Source: CAYWEM01 sp964457225 (GTDB taxonomy: Bacteria > Acidobacteriota > Aminicenantia > UBA2199). Taken from it: DNA of 64,000 nt. Positions 16,257 to 25,196 of this stretch are shown piece by piece. The DNA is taken from NCBI GenBank assembly GCA_964457225.1, contig CAYWEM010000001.1:186001-250000 (forward strand), given 5' to 3'. Numbering within the stretch: the first letter of the stretch is position 1; every line of letters begins with the position of its first letter. A program made the position numbers and the translations under genes. Below the pieces are notes generated by a model. That model searched no databases, was not told the DNA's origin, and worked only from the letters and a program-made list of their open reading frames with translations.

Positions 16257-17116
16257 CTGTCCCGGTAAACCATTTTGGCCAGCAGGCTGAGCAGGGGTTC
16301 GTAATTAAGCTCCAGTTCCCGGCAAATCTGCATGGCCCGGTCGTAGTAATCCTGGAGCCTGGCCCGCACTTCCTCCGGACCGAAATAAATCACCGCGTTG
16401 GGCCGGTTTTCATCCCGGTCCTTGTTCAGTTTCTTGCCCACCTTGTGCTCGTCCCCGGAAAAATCGAGCAGGTCATCGGCCAGTTGAAAAGCCAGCCCTA
16501 TCTGCTCGCCAAGTTCCGCAGTCAACTGCATTTTCTCCGGCGAAAAAGACAGCAATTCGGCTGCGGCCAGCAGGCTGGCCCTGATCAGGGCCGCTGTTTT
16601 CCGGGAATGAATCGGAGGCACTTCGGCGGCATTGCCGGAAAAATTAAGGTCGAGCACCTGGCCCCCGGCCATGCCGTCCTTGCCGATGGCCCGGCAGACC
16701 AGGGCGATAACGGCCAGCAGTTTTGCGGGCTCCAGCCCGGAATCGGCCATTCTTTCAAAGGCCCAGGTCAAAAGGGTATCCCCGGCCAGGATGGCCAGAG
16801 CTTCGTTGTATTTCCGGTGCAGGGTGGGCATGCCGCGCCGCAGGTCGTCGTTGTCCATGGCCGGCAGATCGTCGTGAATCAGCGAGTAAGTATGAATCAT
16901 TTCCAGGGCGGCGGCCAGCGCCAGGTAGCGGTGGGGATCGCGGCCGTGGGCGGCCAGGAAATAAAGGAAGAGCCGCGGCCGCATGCGTTTGCCGGGCACC
17001 GAAAGAGCATAGTGCAGGGCTTCTTCGAGAACCCCGGCCCCGGGGTCGATACCCCGGCGCAGTTCGGCCTCAAAAAGATCCATGTCCAGCCCGGATTCAG
17101 TCATTGCCCCGGTCAT
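16253..17116 (-). CDS. ispA: polyprenyl (farnesyl/geranylgeranyl) diphosphate synthase
   Basis: 287 residues. Makes C15-C20 prenyl diphosphates from IPP and DMAPP. First aspartate-rich motif DDLPAMDND (Asp82, Asp83, Asp88), followed by DDLRRGMPTLH, and second motif LADDLLDFSGD; GKRMRPRL binds diphosphate. Two starts are plausible: ATG 17116 (used here) overlaps xseB by 20 nt, while ATG 17104 overlaps by 8 nt and gives 283 residues; the family does not decide between them. Chain length cannot be fixed by eye. Directly followed by dxs with ATGA overlap. Confidence 0.93.
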   Translation of the reverse strand: MTGAMTESGLDMDLFEAELRRGIDPGAGVLEEALHYALSVPGKRMRPRLFLYFLAAHGRDPHRYLALAAALEMIHTYSLIHDDLPAMDNDDLRRGMPTLHRKYNEALAILAGDTLLTWAFERMADSGLEPAKLLAVIALVCRAIGKDGMAGGQVLDLNFSGNAAEVPPIHSRKTAALIRASLLAAAELLSFSPEKMQLTAELGEQIGLAFQLADDLLDFSGDEHKVGKKLNKDRDENRPNAVIYFGPEEVRARLQDYYDRAMQICRELELNYEPLLSLLAKMVYRDR

Positions 17117-17339
17117 CCTGCAATTCTTCTTCCTGGTAATCTCCGGCGGAGTTCTTCTGCAGCAGCTTGACCTTTTTCTCTATGCCGGCCAGTTCGCGGC
17201 GCAGGTCGGCGGTGAGTTTCATTCCCTCCTCGTAAAGGGCGAAACCATCCTGCAGGGGGATGCGCTGGTCCTCGAGCCGACTGACAATTTCCTCAAGCCT
17301 GGCCAGGGATTCCTCGAAAGTCTTCTTTTTTTCACTCAT
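17097..17339 (-). CDS. xseB: exodeoxyribonuclease VII small subunit
   Basis: 80 residues, the usual size: TFEESLARLEEIVSRLEDQ followed by PLQDGFALYEEGMKL, the typical two-helix hairpin. Start ATG 17339 has GGAGG 5 nt upstream; an in-frame ATG at 17357 lacks this. It overlaps xseA by 8 nt (ATGAGTGA), as expected for subunits made in fixed ratio. Together they degrade single-stranded DNA to oligonucleotides. Confidence 0.95.
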   Translation of the reverse strand: MSEKKKTFEESLARLEEIVSRLEDQRIPLQDGFALYEEGMKLTADLRRELAGIEKKVKLLQKNSAGDYQEEELQDDRGND

Positions 17340-18702
17340 GATTTCCTCCATGGACAACCGCGCTGACTGAACCGCGGAAAAAGCGGATGCCGATTTCGGC
17401 TCCGTTCTGCAGTTGTCGGCTGTCGCTGATCACCTGCCCGTCGGCCGCGGTTGTCAACGAGTAACCCCTCTGCAGAACCGCCTGCGGGCTCAGCGCTTCC
17501 AGCCCGGCCTGCAACAGGTTCACTCTTTCCCCGGCCTGCTGGAGACCGGAGGTAAAAGCCTTGTGCAGGCGCAAAGCGGCATTCTGCAACTGGGCGGCCG
17601 CCAGCTGACTCCTGCGGCCCAGGTCCTGGGCGGCCAGTCTTTCAGCCAGCCCGGCCAGCTTCCTGCGGCGGTTATCCAGCAAATCGTTCAAGCGGCGCTG
17701 CATTTCCAGGTCGGCTCCGTCGAGCAGTTGCATCCGCTCCAGCACCCGGGCCGGGAACCTGGCCAGGCCGCTGTCCAGCAGGCATTGATGCAGTTTGGTC
17801 CTGCGCGCGGATATCAGTCTTTCCAGCTGGTGGACCAGTCCTCCGGCCAGGAAATTGATTTTCTGCATCAAATCTTCCTTCTGGCCGACCACCAGTTCTG
17901 CAGCGGCCGAGGGAGTGGCCGCCCTCAGATCTGCCACGAAGTCGGCAATAGTGAAGTCGATTTCATGGCCCACCGCCGAAATGACCGGGATGGAGCTGCG
18001 GTAAACGGCTTCGATCACCGGGGTTTCGTTGAAGGCCCAGAGATCTTCGTAACTACCGCCGCCTCGCCCGACGATCAGCACATCCACCCGGTCGGACAGC
18101 TCTGCGTTGAAGTAGTCTATGGCCGCGGCTATTTCCAGGGCCGCGCCCTGGCCCTGCACCTTGACCGGCAGAAATACGATCTCCATGCCCGGAAAACGGC
18201 GTTGCAGGATGTTGATCACGTCACGGCAGGCCGCCCCGGTCCGGGATGTAATCAGGCCGACACTGCGCGGCAGTAACGGCAGTTTTTTTTTCCTGTCCGG
18301 ATCGAAGTAGCCGCGTTCCTGGTAGTGTTTTTTCAGCTTTTCCAGGGCGGCGAAGATGTCCCCAAGTCCCTGCAGCTTGATGTCGGATGCAATGATCTGC
18401 AGTTCACCCCGCTGGGTATAAAGGGATACCGAACCGCTGACTACGACCCGCTGGCCGTTTTCCACCAGGCTCAGGGAACTCCTGGCCAGGCTGGAACGGA
18501 ACATGACCACTTTTACGGCGGCGCCCTCGTCCTTGAGGGTGAAATAGAGATGCCCGGAAGCGGCCCTGGTGGCCCCGGAGACTTCACCTTCCACGGCCAG
18601 CCGGGGGAACTCCTTCTCAACCATCGTTTTCAGCAGTGAATTCAGTTCCGAGACCTTTAAAACAGTCTCGAACAGATTTCCGCTACTGACAGTCTGACTC
18701 AT
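17332..18702 (-). CDS. xseA: exodeoxyribonuclease VII large subunit
   Basis: 456 residues. N-terminal OB-fold (VEGEVSGATRAASGHLYFTLKDE), catalytic domain with GLITSRTGAACRDVINIL, VLIVGRGGGSYEDLWAFNE and SAVGHEIDFTIADFVADLRA, then a long coiled-coil stalk and a short C-terminal segment with LQRGYSL. I start at ATG 18702, within the end of ymdB (20-nt overlap), because it yields the standard N-terminus; an ATG at 18771 would add 23 unrelated residues. Confidence 0.96.
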   Translation of the reverse strand: MSQTVSSGNLFETVLKVSELNSLLKTMVEKEFPRLAVEGEVSGATRAASGHLYFTLKDEGAAVKVVMFRSSLARSSLSLVENGQRVVVSGSVSLYTQRGELQIIASDIKLQGLGDIFAALEKLKKHYQERGYFDPDRKKKLPLLPRSVGLITSRTGAACRDVINILQRRFPGMEIVFLPVKVQGQGAALEIAAAIDYFNAELSDRVDVLIVGRGGGSYEDLWAFNETPVIEAVYRSSIPVISAVGHEIDFTIADFVADLRAATPSAAAELVVGQKEDLMQKINFLAGGLVHQLERLISARRTKLHQCLLDSGLARFPARVLERMQLLDGADLEMQRRLNDLLDNRRRKLAGLAERLAAQDLGRRSQLAAAQLQNAALRLHKAFTSGLQQAGERVNLLQAGLEALSPQAVLQRGYSLTTAADGQVISDSRQLQNGAEIGIRFFRGSVSAVVHGGNHE

Positions 18703-19492
18703 GCAAACGCCGTTTTTCAATAGACAGGGCCTTGCCGCTTTGCACGTCAAGCTCGACCATGGTGAAATCAAGGATCAGCCCGCCCTTCTCCACCTCGAAG
18801 CGTTCCCTGGTGCCGTAAATGAAATTGGTGACTATCGGGTCCTTTTTCATGCCGATGATTGAATTGAGCGATCCGGTCATGCCCACGTCGCTCTGAAAAG
18901 CCGTGCCCTTGGGCAGAATACGGTCGTCCGCGGTCGGCACGTGGGTATGGGTGCCCAGCACCGCACTGACCCGGCCGTCCAGGAAAAAACCCATGGCCTG
19001 CTTTTCCGCGGTGGCCTCGGCATGAAAATCGACCAGGATCAAGCGGCCCGGCAAATCGGCCAACAGTTTTTCCACGGCGGTGAAAGGATTGTCCACCACC
19101 GGATCCATGAAAACCCGGCCCTGCAGGTTGATCACCGTGATCTCCACCTGGTCGGGGGTGCGCCAGGTGCGAAAACCCCGGCCTGGATTGTCCGGGTGAA
19201 AATTGAGCGGTCTGATGATCCGGTCTTCGTTTTTCAGCAGTTCCAGGGCCTCGCGTTTGTCCCAGATGTGGTTGCCGGTGGTAATCAGGTCGACTTCGGC
19301 CGCGAATATCTCGCCCGCCGACTTCTCGGTCAGTCCAAGGCCGCCGGCGGCGTTTTCCCCGTTGACCACAACCAGGTCGGGAATATACCATTGCCGCAGG
19401 CTGGGTACGGCCAGCTTGAGAAACTGCCGTCCGTAACGGCCGATGACGTCTCCGATGAAGATTATCCTGATCCGCTTACTTGGCATATTCAA
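18683..19492 (-). CDS. ymdB: YmdB-type metallophosphoesterase (TIGR00282)
   Basis: 269 residues. Binuclear-metal phosphoesterase motifs: FIGDVIGRYGR, NGENAAGGLGL, TTGNHIWDK, DFHAEATAEK and GTHTHVPTADDRI. B. subtilis YmdB hydrolyses 2',3'-cyclic nucleotides and acts in RNA turnover. It is encoded directly downstream of RNase Y with a 17-nt overlap, as in many bacteria, which supports a shared role in RNA decay. It also overlaps xseA by 20 nt. Confidence 0.93.
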   Translation of the reverse strand: MNMPSKRIRIIFIGDVIGRYGRQFLKLAVPSLRQWYIPDLVVVNGENAAGGLGLTEKSAGEIFAAEVDLITTGNHIWDKREALELLKNEDRIIRPLNFHPDNPGRGFRTWRTPDQVEITVINLQGRVFMDPVVDNPFTAVEKLLADLPGRLILVDFHAEATAEKQAMGFFLDGRVSAVLGTHTHVPTADDRILPKGTAFQSDVGMTGSLNSIIGMKKDPIVTNFIYGTRERFEVEKGGLILDFTMVELDVQSGKALSIEKRRLHESDCQ

Positions 19493-21035
19493 TGGCCCTG
19501 ACTTCCCTGATCACCGTAACCTTGATCTGCCCGGGGTACTCCATTTCCTCCTGGACTTTCCTGGCGATGTCCTTGGACATCAGGTAAGTCCGGTTGTCAT
19601 CCAGTTCATTGGCATTTACGATGACCCTGACTTCGCGGCCGGCCTGGAAAGCAAAAGCCTTGCTGACTCCTGAGAAGGATTTGCTCAATTCCTCGAGTTT
19701 TTCCAGCCTCTTGATGTAGGTTTCCAGGATTTCGCGTCTGGCTCCGGGCCGGGCCGCGGAAATGGTATCCGCCACCTGGATCAGGATTCCTTCGATGGAG
19801 TTGAAATCACAATCCATGTGATGGGAGGCGATGGCATCCTGGACCGCTTTCGATTCTCCGTGACGCTTGACCAGCTCGACCGACAATTCGGTATGGGTGC
19901 CCTCGGTTTCGCGGTCGATGGCCTTGCCTATATCGTGGAGCAGGCCGGCTCTCTTGGCCACCCCGGATTTCAAGCCCAGTTCACGGGCCAGCATGGCCGC
20001 GATCAGGGCCACTTCCTTGGCATGCTGCAGAACGTTCTGACCGAAGGAAGAGCGGAATTTCAGCTTGCCCAGGTAGTAGTACAATTCCGGATTGATGTTC
20101 TCGATCCCCACTTCCAGGACCGCGGCCTCGCCTTCCTTTTTCAGGTAATTGTCGAAATTGGCCTTGATCTTTTCCACCACTTCCTCGATCCGGGCCGGAT
20201 GGATGCGGCCGTCCGAGATCAGCGTCTGCATGGCCTGTTTGGCTATTTCCCGGCGGATCGGGTCAAACGAGGAAATCAGGATGGCCTCGGGGGTGTCGTC
20301 AACGATGAAGTCCACCCCGGTGGCGTTTTCCAGGGCCCTGATGTTGCGTCCCTCGCGGCCGATTATACGCCCCTTCATTTCGTCATTGGGCAGGTCGACC
20401 ACCGTAACCGAAGAAGATACCACGTGCTCGGAGGCAATACGCTGGATGGAATTGGCGATGATGTCCCGGGAAAGTTCCACGCTCTTTTCCTGGATTTCCC
20501 GCTCAATGGCCTTGAGTCTCTGGGCCGCTTCCAGCCTGGCCTCCCCTTCCATCTGGTGGATAATGGTCTCCTTGGCTTCCTGAGCGGTCATACCGGAAAT
20601 ACTCTCCAGTTTCTGGCGCTGTTCGTCGTGCATCTGCTGAACCCGTTCACGGACCGCCCGGGCTTCCTCTTCCATCAACTGGACGTCCCGCTCTTTTTTC
20701 TTCAGCTCCTTTTCCTTGCCGTCCAGGCTCAGGTAACGGCTGTCAAGGTTTTCTTCCTTCTGCACCAGCCGCTTTTCCAGGTTGTTGAGCTTGTTGATGC
20801 GCTCAACGTGCTTGCGGTTGTATTCCCCCTTCCAGTTGGAGAACTCCTCCTTTAACTGCAGGGAAATGCGCTTCTGTTCGTTTTCCAGTTTTTCCCGCGA
20901 ACTGCGATCAAGCTCGCCTTCTTTCTCTTTGAGCTTGAGGTATTCGGACCTGAAAACGACTCTTTTCAGCATGAAGGTCAACAACAGTCCGGCCAGCAGG
21001 CCGGCCAAACCGACTGCGATGTATACTAAAAACAT
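19476..21035 (-). CDS. rny: ribonuclease Y
   Basis: 519 residues. N-terminal membrane helix (LVYIAVGLAGLLAGLLL), long charged coiled coil to about 200, KH RNA-binding domain (VVDLPNDEMKGRIIGREGRNIR), then the HD hydrolase domain with LLHDIGKAID and SHHMDCD. Endoribonuclease that starts mRNA decay at the inner membrane. Complete and of standard length. It follows zapA after 22 nt and overlaps ymdB. Confidence 0.97.
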   Translation of the reverse strand: MFLVYIAVGLAGLLAGLLLTFMLKRVVFRSEYLKLKEKEGELDRSSREKLENEQKRISLQLKEEFSNWKGEYNRKHVERINKLNNLEKRLVQKEENLDSRYLSLDGKEKELKKKERDVQLMEEEARAVRERVQQMHDEQRQKLESISGMTAQEAKETIIHQMEGEARLEAAQRLKAIEREIQEKSVELSRDIIANSIQRIASEHVVSSSVTVVDLPNDEMKGRIIGREGRNIRALENATGVDFIVDDTPEAILISSFDPIRREIAKQAMQTLISDGRIHPARIEEVVEKIKANFDNYLKKEGEAAVLEVGIENINPELYYYLGKLKFRSSFGQNVLQHAKEVALIAAMLARELGLKSGVAKRAGLLHDIGKAIDRETEGTHTELSVELVKRHGESKAVQDAIASHHMDCDFNSIEGILIQVADTISAARPGARREILETYIKRLEKLEELSKSFSGVSKAFAFQAGREVRVIVNANELDDNRTYLMSKDIARKVQEEMEYPGQIKVTVIREVRAIEYAK

Positions 21036-21057
21036 TTTATCACTCCTTAACTCAAGG

Positions 21058-21363
21058 TCAGGAGGATGGATTCATGGTTATCTTTTCTTCACCTTCACCG
21101 GCGCCCAGCATTCCGTCTATGGTTTTCAACACGGCGCGCAGTTTGTCGTTCTCCCGTTTCAGGGAAAAAAACTCTTCGGCGATGTTGATGGAGGTCAACA
21201 AGCCGATCTTGTAAGAATCCAGGTCTCCCATCCTGTCCTTGATCTTTTGCAGTTTTCTTTCAACGTATTCCACGATTTCAACGAATTCCTCGGGATTGAC
21301 TTCATCAGCCAGGTGAAAAGTCACCCGCTTGCCGAGAACTTCAAGCGTCATTTCCCGGGGCAT
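21058..21363 (-). CDS. zapA: cell division protein ZapA
   Basis: 101 residues: N-terminal beta-alpha head (LEVLGKRVTFHLADEVN) and a long C-terminal helix for dimer/tetramer formation, with the family stretch LTSINIAEEFFSL. ZapA cross-links FtsZ filaments at the Z-ring. The start codon overlaps the stop of the upstream coiled-coil gene (TAATG). Confidence 0.88.
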   Translation of the reverse strand: MPREMTLEVLGKRVTFHLADEVNPEEFVEIVEYVERKLQKIKDRMGDLDSYKIGLLTSINIAEEFFSLKRENDKLRAVLKTIDGMLGAGEGEEKITMNPSS

Positions 21364-21560
21364 TATTCCTCGATGGATTCCACCAGTTCAAGCAGGGCGT
21401 CGATCTTGTTCTTGATGACCTTCCTTTCCTGCTCCCGCTCAGAGTTGCTGCTGCTCAATCCGGCGATTTCCTCTTTCAGCTTGAGGTTTTCGGCTTTCAG
21501 CGCCTGGACGGTTTTCACCATTCGGCTCACTTTTTCTTCAAGTCTATCAAAGTCATTCAT
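21363..21560 (-). CDS. short coiled-coil protein, ZapB-like
   Basis: 65 residues, an almost uninterrupted coiled coil with heptads (LEEKVSRMVKTVQALKAEN, LKLKEEIAGL). Size, predicted structure and overlap with zapA fit a ZapB-type partner that bridges ZapA to the nucleoid. Sequence alone cannot prove homology, since any short coiled coil would look alike. Sits 12 nt after pheT. Confidence 0.7.
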   Translation of the reverse strand: MNDFDRLEEKVSRMVKTVQALKAENLKLKEEIAGLSSSNSEREQERKVIKNKIDALLELVESIEE

Positions 21561-21572
21561 TTCGGTCTCTCC

Positions 21573-23600
21573 TTACCTGGGCAGGAGTCGGCACTCCCGC
21601 GTCAAGGCCTCGATCAGGCTTTTGTGGATTTGGTTGATTTCTTCACCGGTCATGGTCCTGTTTTCATCGGCCCGGTACACGAAACGCATGGCCAGGGCCG
21701 GCTGTCCGTCCTGCCGGTTCGTCGGCAGGTAATGGTCGATCAGCTCAAACGATTCGAGTTCAGCGGGCCGGTTGGAGCTGATGCTTTTCCTGATATCAGC
21801 GTAGGAAACTTCCACGGGCATGAAGAAGGAAAAATCACGCCGGCTGAATGGCTGGCGTTTCCAGGGCTGAAACGATTCAGGAAGCAGGGCGGCGCAAAGA
21901 ACTTCCTGGTCCAGGCAGGCGGCGAACACGGGAATATCGACCGCGTAAGCGGACCTGATTTCCGGTCTTAATTCCCCCGCCGTGCCGGCCTCCCGCCCTT
22001 CAAGCGACAGAATCAGGCCGCTGCCGGGCAGGGCCCAAGGCAAGTCAGCCGAGCTGTAGTCGTAATTCAGGCGGAAACGCCTCAGCAGAGCCGACAGAAA
22101 AGATTTACCGCTGAAGTAATCCAGCGGCCTGGCCGGTATCAGCCAATTGTCGGCGATGGTTTTTCCGCCGGCCAGCAGGGCCAGCTGTTCCGTCTCGGTC
22201 ACCTGTCCCTGCTGCTGAGAGAAGACCCGGCCCCGCTCGAACAACATCACCCGCTCGACTCCGTGACGCAGGTTGAGAGCGGCGTTCCGCAAGAGTCCGG
22301 CCAGCAGGGAATTACGCATGACACTCATTTCCCGGCCGAATGGATTACGCAGGCTGACCTGGGCTCGGCCGAAGTTTTCATTGTCTACCGGATCCTGGAA
22401 AACGTAATTGATGACCTCGAAAAACCCCTGGTCACTCAGAAACTGATCGAGCCGGTGCTTGAAATCACGCGGGCGCTGGCCGGAAAAAACCGGGGCATTC
22501 ACCGCCGGCAGTGTCAGCGGAACCCGGTCGTAACCGTAAATCCGGATGACTTCCTCGGCCAGGTCATGCGGCCCTTCCACGTCATTGCGAAAAGAGGGTA
22601 TTTCAACCCGCCAGCCCGGTCCAGTTTTCTCGAGCCTGAAACCCAGCCCGGCCAGGATGGACTCAATTTCAGCCGCCGGAATTTCCAGCCCGGCCAGGCG
22701 GCCGGGAAAAGCGGCGTCCAGATCGACATATCGGGGCTGAAGGGGTTCACTCAGGCAGTCAGCAAGTTGGCTGATGCGGAAACCTTCGGCCTGATCGGCC
22801 CGCAAAAGATGTACGAACAGGGCCAGTGCCTCCGGGGTCACTCCGGGATCGGCCCCCCTTTCAAAACGATAGGAGGCGTCAGTGACCAGGTTTAGCATGC
22901 GGCAGCTCTTTCTCGTTTCCAGGGCGGAAAAATGCGCGCTCTCGACCAAGACATTCCTGGTGTCGGCGGATACGGCGCTTTCCAGGCCGCCCATGATCCC
23001 GGCCAGGGCCACCGGCCCCCGGCCATCGGCGATGACGATCGGCTTGGCGGCATCCAGCCCGGGTCGGCTGCCGTCAAGCAGGGTAATGGCTTCAGCACTG
23101 CAGGCGCGGCGTACCGAAATGGTATCCCCCTCCAGGCGGTCCAGGTCGAAAACGTGCAGGGGCTGGTTGCAGAGCAGCATGACCAGGTTGGCGATGTCGA
23201 CCAGGTTGTTGATGCTGTTCTGCCCGGTCAGATCCAGCAATCTCCTGACCGTCGGACCGGGTTCGCCCACCCTGACCCCGCGCAGCAGGCAGAAAGAATA
23301 GCGCCGGCAATCCGAGGGGTTTTCGATCAACACCCGGTAGGAATCCAGCGGGCCTTCAGCCTCCAGGGCCGGGGCGGCAACGGGGTTGAAAGCGGCGTTT
23401 TTCAGCTTGGCTTTGATTTCGCGGGCCAGGCCGTAATATGAAAGCCAGTCCGGCCGGTTGGGCGTGATTTCCACTTCCAGGCTGGTTTCACCTTCTATTG
23501 GAGCGGCTTCAATCCCTATTTCCGCCAACAGGTTCCTGATCTCGATCGATGACAGTTTCAAGGCGGTTAATTCGTTAAGCAGTTGCGGATTGATCTTCAT
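21573..23600 (-). CDS. pheT: phenylalanyl-tRNA synthetase beta subunit lacking the B2 domain
   Basis: 675 residues against about 795 for E. coli. Residues 1-37 match the first part of domain B1, then the chain passes directly to EVEITPNRPDWLSYYGLARE, which in other bacteria follows the EMAP/OB-fold B2 domain; the roughly 110-120 residues of B2 are cleanly absent. The rest is standard: B3/B4 editing region (HVFDLDRLEG, DASYRFERGADPG), B5 and the catalytic-like B6-B7 (EVINYVFQDP), and the C-terminal anticodon-binding B8 domain (FSRRDFSFFMPVEVSYADI). It starts 4 nt after pheS. The loss should affect tRNA handling rather than amino-acid activation, which is in PheS. Confidence 0.95.
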   Translation of the reverse strand: MKINPQLLNELTALKLSSIEIRNLLAEIGIEAAPIEGETSLEVEITPNRPDWLSYYGLAREIKAKLKNAAFNPVAAPALEAEGPLDSYRVLIENPSDCRRYSFCLLRGVRVGEPGPTVRRLLDLTGQNSINNLVDIANLVMLLCNQPLHVFDLDRLEGDTISVRRACSAEAITLLDGSRPGLDAAKPIVIADGRGPVALAGIMGGLESAVSADTRNVLVESAHFSALETRKSCRMLNLVTDASYRFERGADPGVTPEALALFVHLLRADQAEGFRISQLADCLSEPLQPRYVDLDAAFPGRLAGLEIPAAEIESILAGLGFRLEKTGPGWRVEIPSFRNDVEGPHDLAEEVIRIYGYDRVPLTLPAVNAPVFSGQRPRDFKHRLDQFLSDQGFFEVINYVFQDPVDNENFGRAQVSLRNPFGREMSVMRNSLLAGLLRNAALNLRHGVERVMLFERGRVFSQQQGQVTETEQLALLAGGKTIADNWLIPARPLDYFSGKSFLSALLRRFRLNYDYSSADLPWALPGSGLILSLEGREAGTAGELRPEIRSAYAVDIPVFAACLDQEVLCAALLPESFQPWKRQPFSRRDFSFFMPVEVSYADIRKSISSNRPAELESFELIDHYLPTNRQDGQPALAMRFVYRADENRTMTGEEINQIHKSLIEALTRECRLLPR

Positions 23601-23604
23601 CTGT

Positions 23605-24639
23605 TCATCCGAATTGGCGGTTGAAGCGCAGGTCGTTTTCGTAAAGCATGCGGATATCCACCAGACCGTACTTGATCATGGCGATCCGCTCCAGGCCCAT
23701 GCCGAAAGCAAATCCATTGAAATGCGCGGCATCGATGCCGCAATGGCCGAGCACCGCCGGGTGCACCATGCCGCAACCCAGAATTTCCAGCCAGCCGCTG
23801 CCGCGGCAGACCCGGCAATCCGGTTTTTCACCGGCGCAGATCACGCAGCTGATGTCCACCTCGGCCGAGGGTTCGGTAAAAGGGAAGTAGGAAGGCCTGA
23901 AACGCACGGTTACGCCGGGTCCGAAAAAACCGGCGGTAAAAGCCTGCAGGGTCCCCTTCAGATCGGCGAAGCTTATGCCCCGATCGACCAGGAATCCTTC
24001 CACCTGGTGAAAAACCGGGGTGTGGGTGGCGTCGGGTTCATCCTTGCGGAAAACCTTGCCCGGGGAGATAACCTTGATCGGCGGGCGGTTTTTCAGCATG
24101 TGCCTGATCTGCACCGGCGAAGTATGGGTGCGCAGCAGCAGGTCGGACCCGCCCTCGATAAAGAAGGTGTCCTGCTCGTTGCGGGCCGGGTGGTGCTCGG
24201 GGATGTTCAGAGCGGTGAAATTGTGAAACTCGGTTTCAATTTCCGGGCCTTCTACGATGGAGTAGCCCAGGTTCAGGAAAACGTTTTCCACTTCCCAGCG
24301 GATAGAGGAAATCAGGTGCCGGCGACCCACCGGAATGGCCGCTTCCGGCAGCGAGTAATCCGTTTTCCGGCGCGGAGTATCGGCCAGGCCTGCTCCGAGT
24401 TCAGCCAGGCGGTTTTCCAGCAGGGATTTCAGGCGGTTGATTTCCTGGCCCCCGGCCGGTCTCTGCTCCGGTTCAAGCTCCCTGAGAACGGTCATCAGCC
24501 CGCTGACCAGGCCGTTTTTACGGCCCAGAAAAGCATCGCGCAATGCGGTCAGATCCCTGCCGTCGCGGACCCGGGCCGCTTCTCCTGAAAAGTCCTGCTC
24601 GGCTGCCGCTACTCTTTTTTTAAGTTCATCAATGGTCAT
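23605..24639 (-). CDS. pheS: phenylalanyl-tRNA synthetase alpha subunit
   Basis: 344 residues, full length: N-terminal coiled coil, class II motif 1-2 region (EVENVFLNLGYSIVEGPEIE, HPARNEQDTFF, RTHTSPVQIRHM), phenylalanine pocket FHQVEGFLVD, RPSYFPFTEPSAEVDI, the four-Cys segment CVICAGEKPDCRVCRGSG, and motif 3 GMGLERIAMIKYG. Forms an alpha2-beta2 enzyme with PheT. ATG overlaps the rplT stop by 4 nt. Confidence 0.97.
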   Translation of the reverse strand: MTIDELKKRVAAAEQDFSGEAARVRDGRDLTALRDAFLGRKNGLVSGLMTVLRELEPEQRPAGGQEINRLKSLLENRLAELGAGLADTPRRKTDYSLPEAAIPVGRRHLISSIRWEVENVFLNLGYSIVEGPEIETEFHNFTALNIPEHHPARNEQDTFFIEGGSDLLLRTHTSPVQIRHMLKNRPPIKVISPGKVFRKDEPDATHTPVFHQVEGFLVDRGISFADLKGTLQAFTAGFFGPGVTVRFRPSYFPFTEPSAEVDISCVICAGEKPDCRVCRGSGWLEILGCGMVHPAVLGHCGIDAAHFNGFAFGMGLERIAMIKYGLVDIRMLYENDLRFNRQFG

Positions 24640-24989
24640 ACCAGAGGCTTGACGCGTTCCACCAGAGTGCGGAAGGCTTCGCCTTCAGTTGCCGCCAGAT
24701 TGGCCAGCATCTTGCGGTTCAGCTTGATGTTGGCTTTTTTCAGACCGTAAATGAACCGCGAGTAGGAAAGATCAAACTCGCGGACCGCGGCATTGATGCG
24801 AATATTCCAAAGTACCCTGAAGTCGCGTTTGCGGTTGCGCCGATCCCGGTATGCATACTGCAATGACTTTTCAACGGCTTCCTTGGCGGTGCGGTAGTTT
24901 TTCCTCTTGGCTCCGAAAAAGCCCTTGGCCAGTTTCAGTATTTTTTTTCTTCTCAGAAGTTTTTTGTTGCCACGCGTAACCCTGGACAT
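24636..24989 (-). CDS. rplT: 50S ribosomal protein L20
   Basis: 117 residues, basic, with the family signature KLAKGFFGAKRKNYRTAKEAVEKSL and GLKKANIKLNRKML. Binds 23S rRNA early in 50S assembly. Follows rpmI after 9 nt in the conserved infC-rpmI-rplT order. I found no L20-binding leader structure, as infC is fused to thrS by overlap. Confidence 0.98.
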   Translation of the reverse strand: MSRVTRGNKKLLRRKKILKLAKGFFGAKRKNYRTAKEAVEKSLQYAYRDRRNRKRDFRVLWNIRINAAVREFDLSYSRFIYGLKKANIKLNRKMLANLAATEGEAFRTLVERVKPLV

Positions 24990-24998
24990 CGTTCCTCC

Positions 24999-25196
24999 TT
25001 AACCGTAAGGCAATAATTCCTTGATGCGTTTTACTTCTTCCTTGACCACCAGCACGGATGTTTTCAGGTTTCTCTTTCGCTTGGCGCTCTTCTTGGTCAG
25101 AATGTGCGAACCGAAAGCCTTGTTCCTCTTTATCCCGCCCTTGGCCGTAAAACTGAATCTCTTCTTGGCTCCTCTGTGAGTTTTAAGTTTTGGCAC
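24999..25196 (-). CDS. rpmI: 50S ribosomal protein L35
   Basis: 65 residues, strongly basic: PKLKTHRGAKKRF, GSHILTKKSAKRKRNL, and a C-terminal ELLPYG. Start overlaps infC by 14 nt. Confidence 0.98.
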   Translation of the reverse strand: MPKLKTHRGAKKRFSFTAKGGIKRNKAFGSHILTKKSAKRKRNLKTSVLVVKEEVKRIKELLPYG

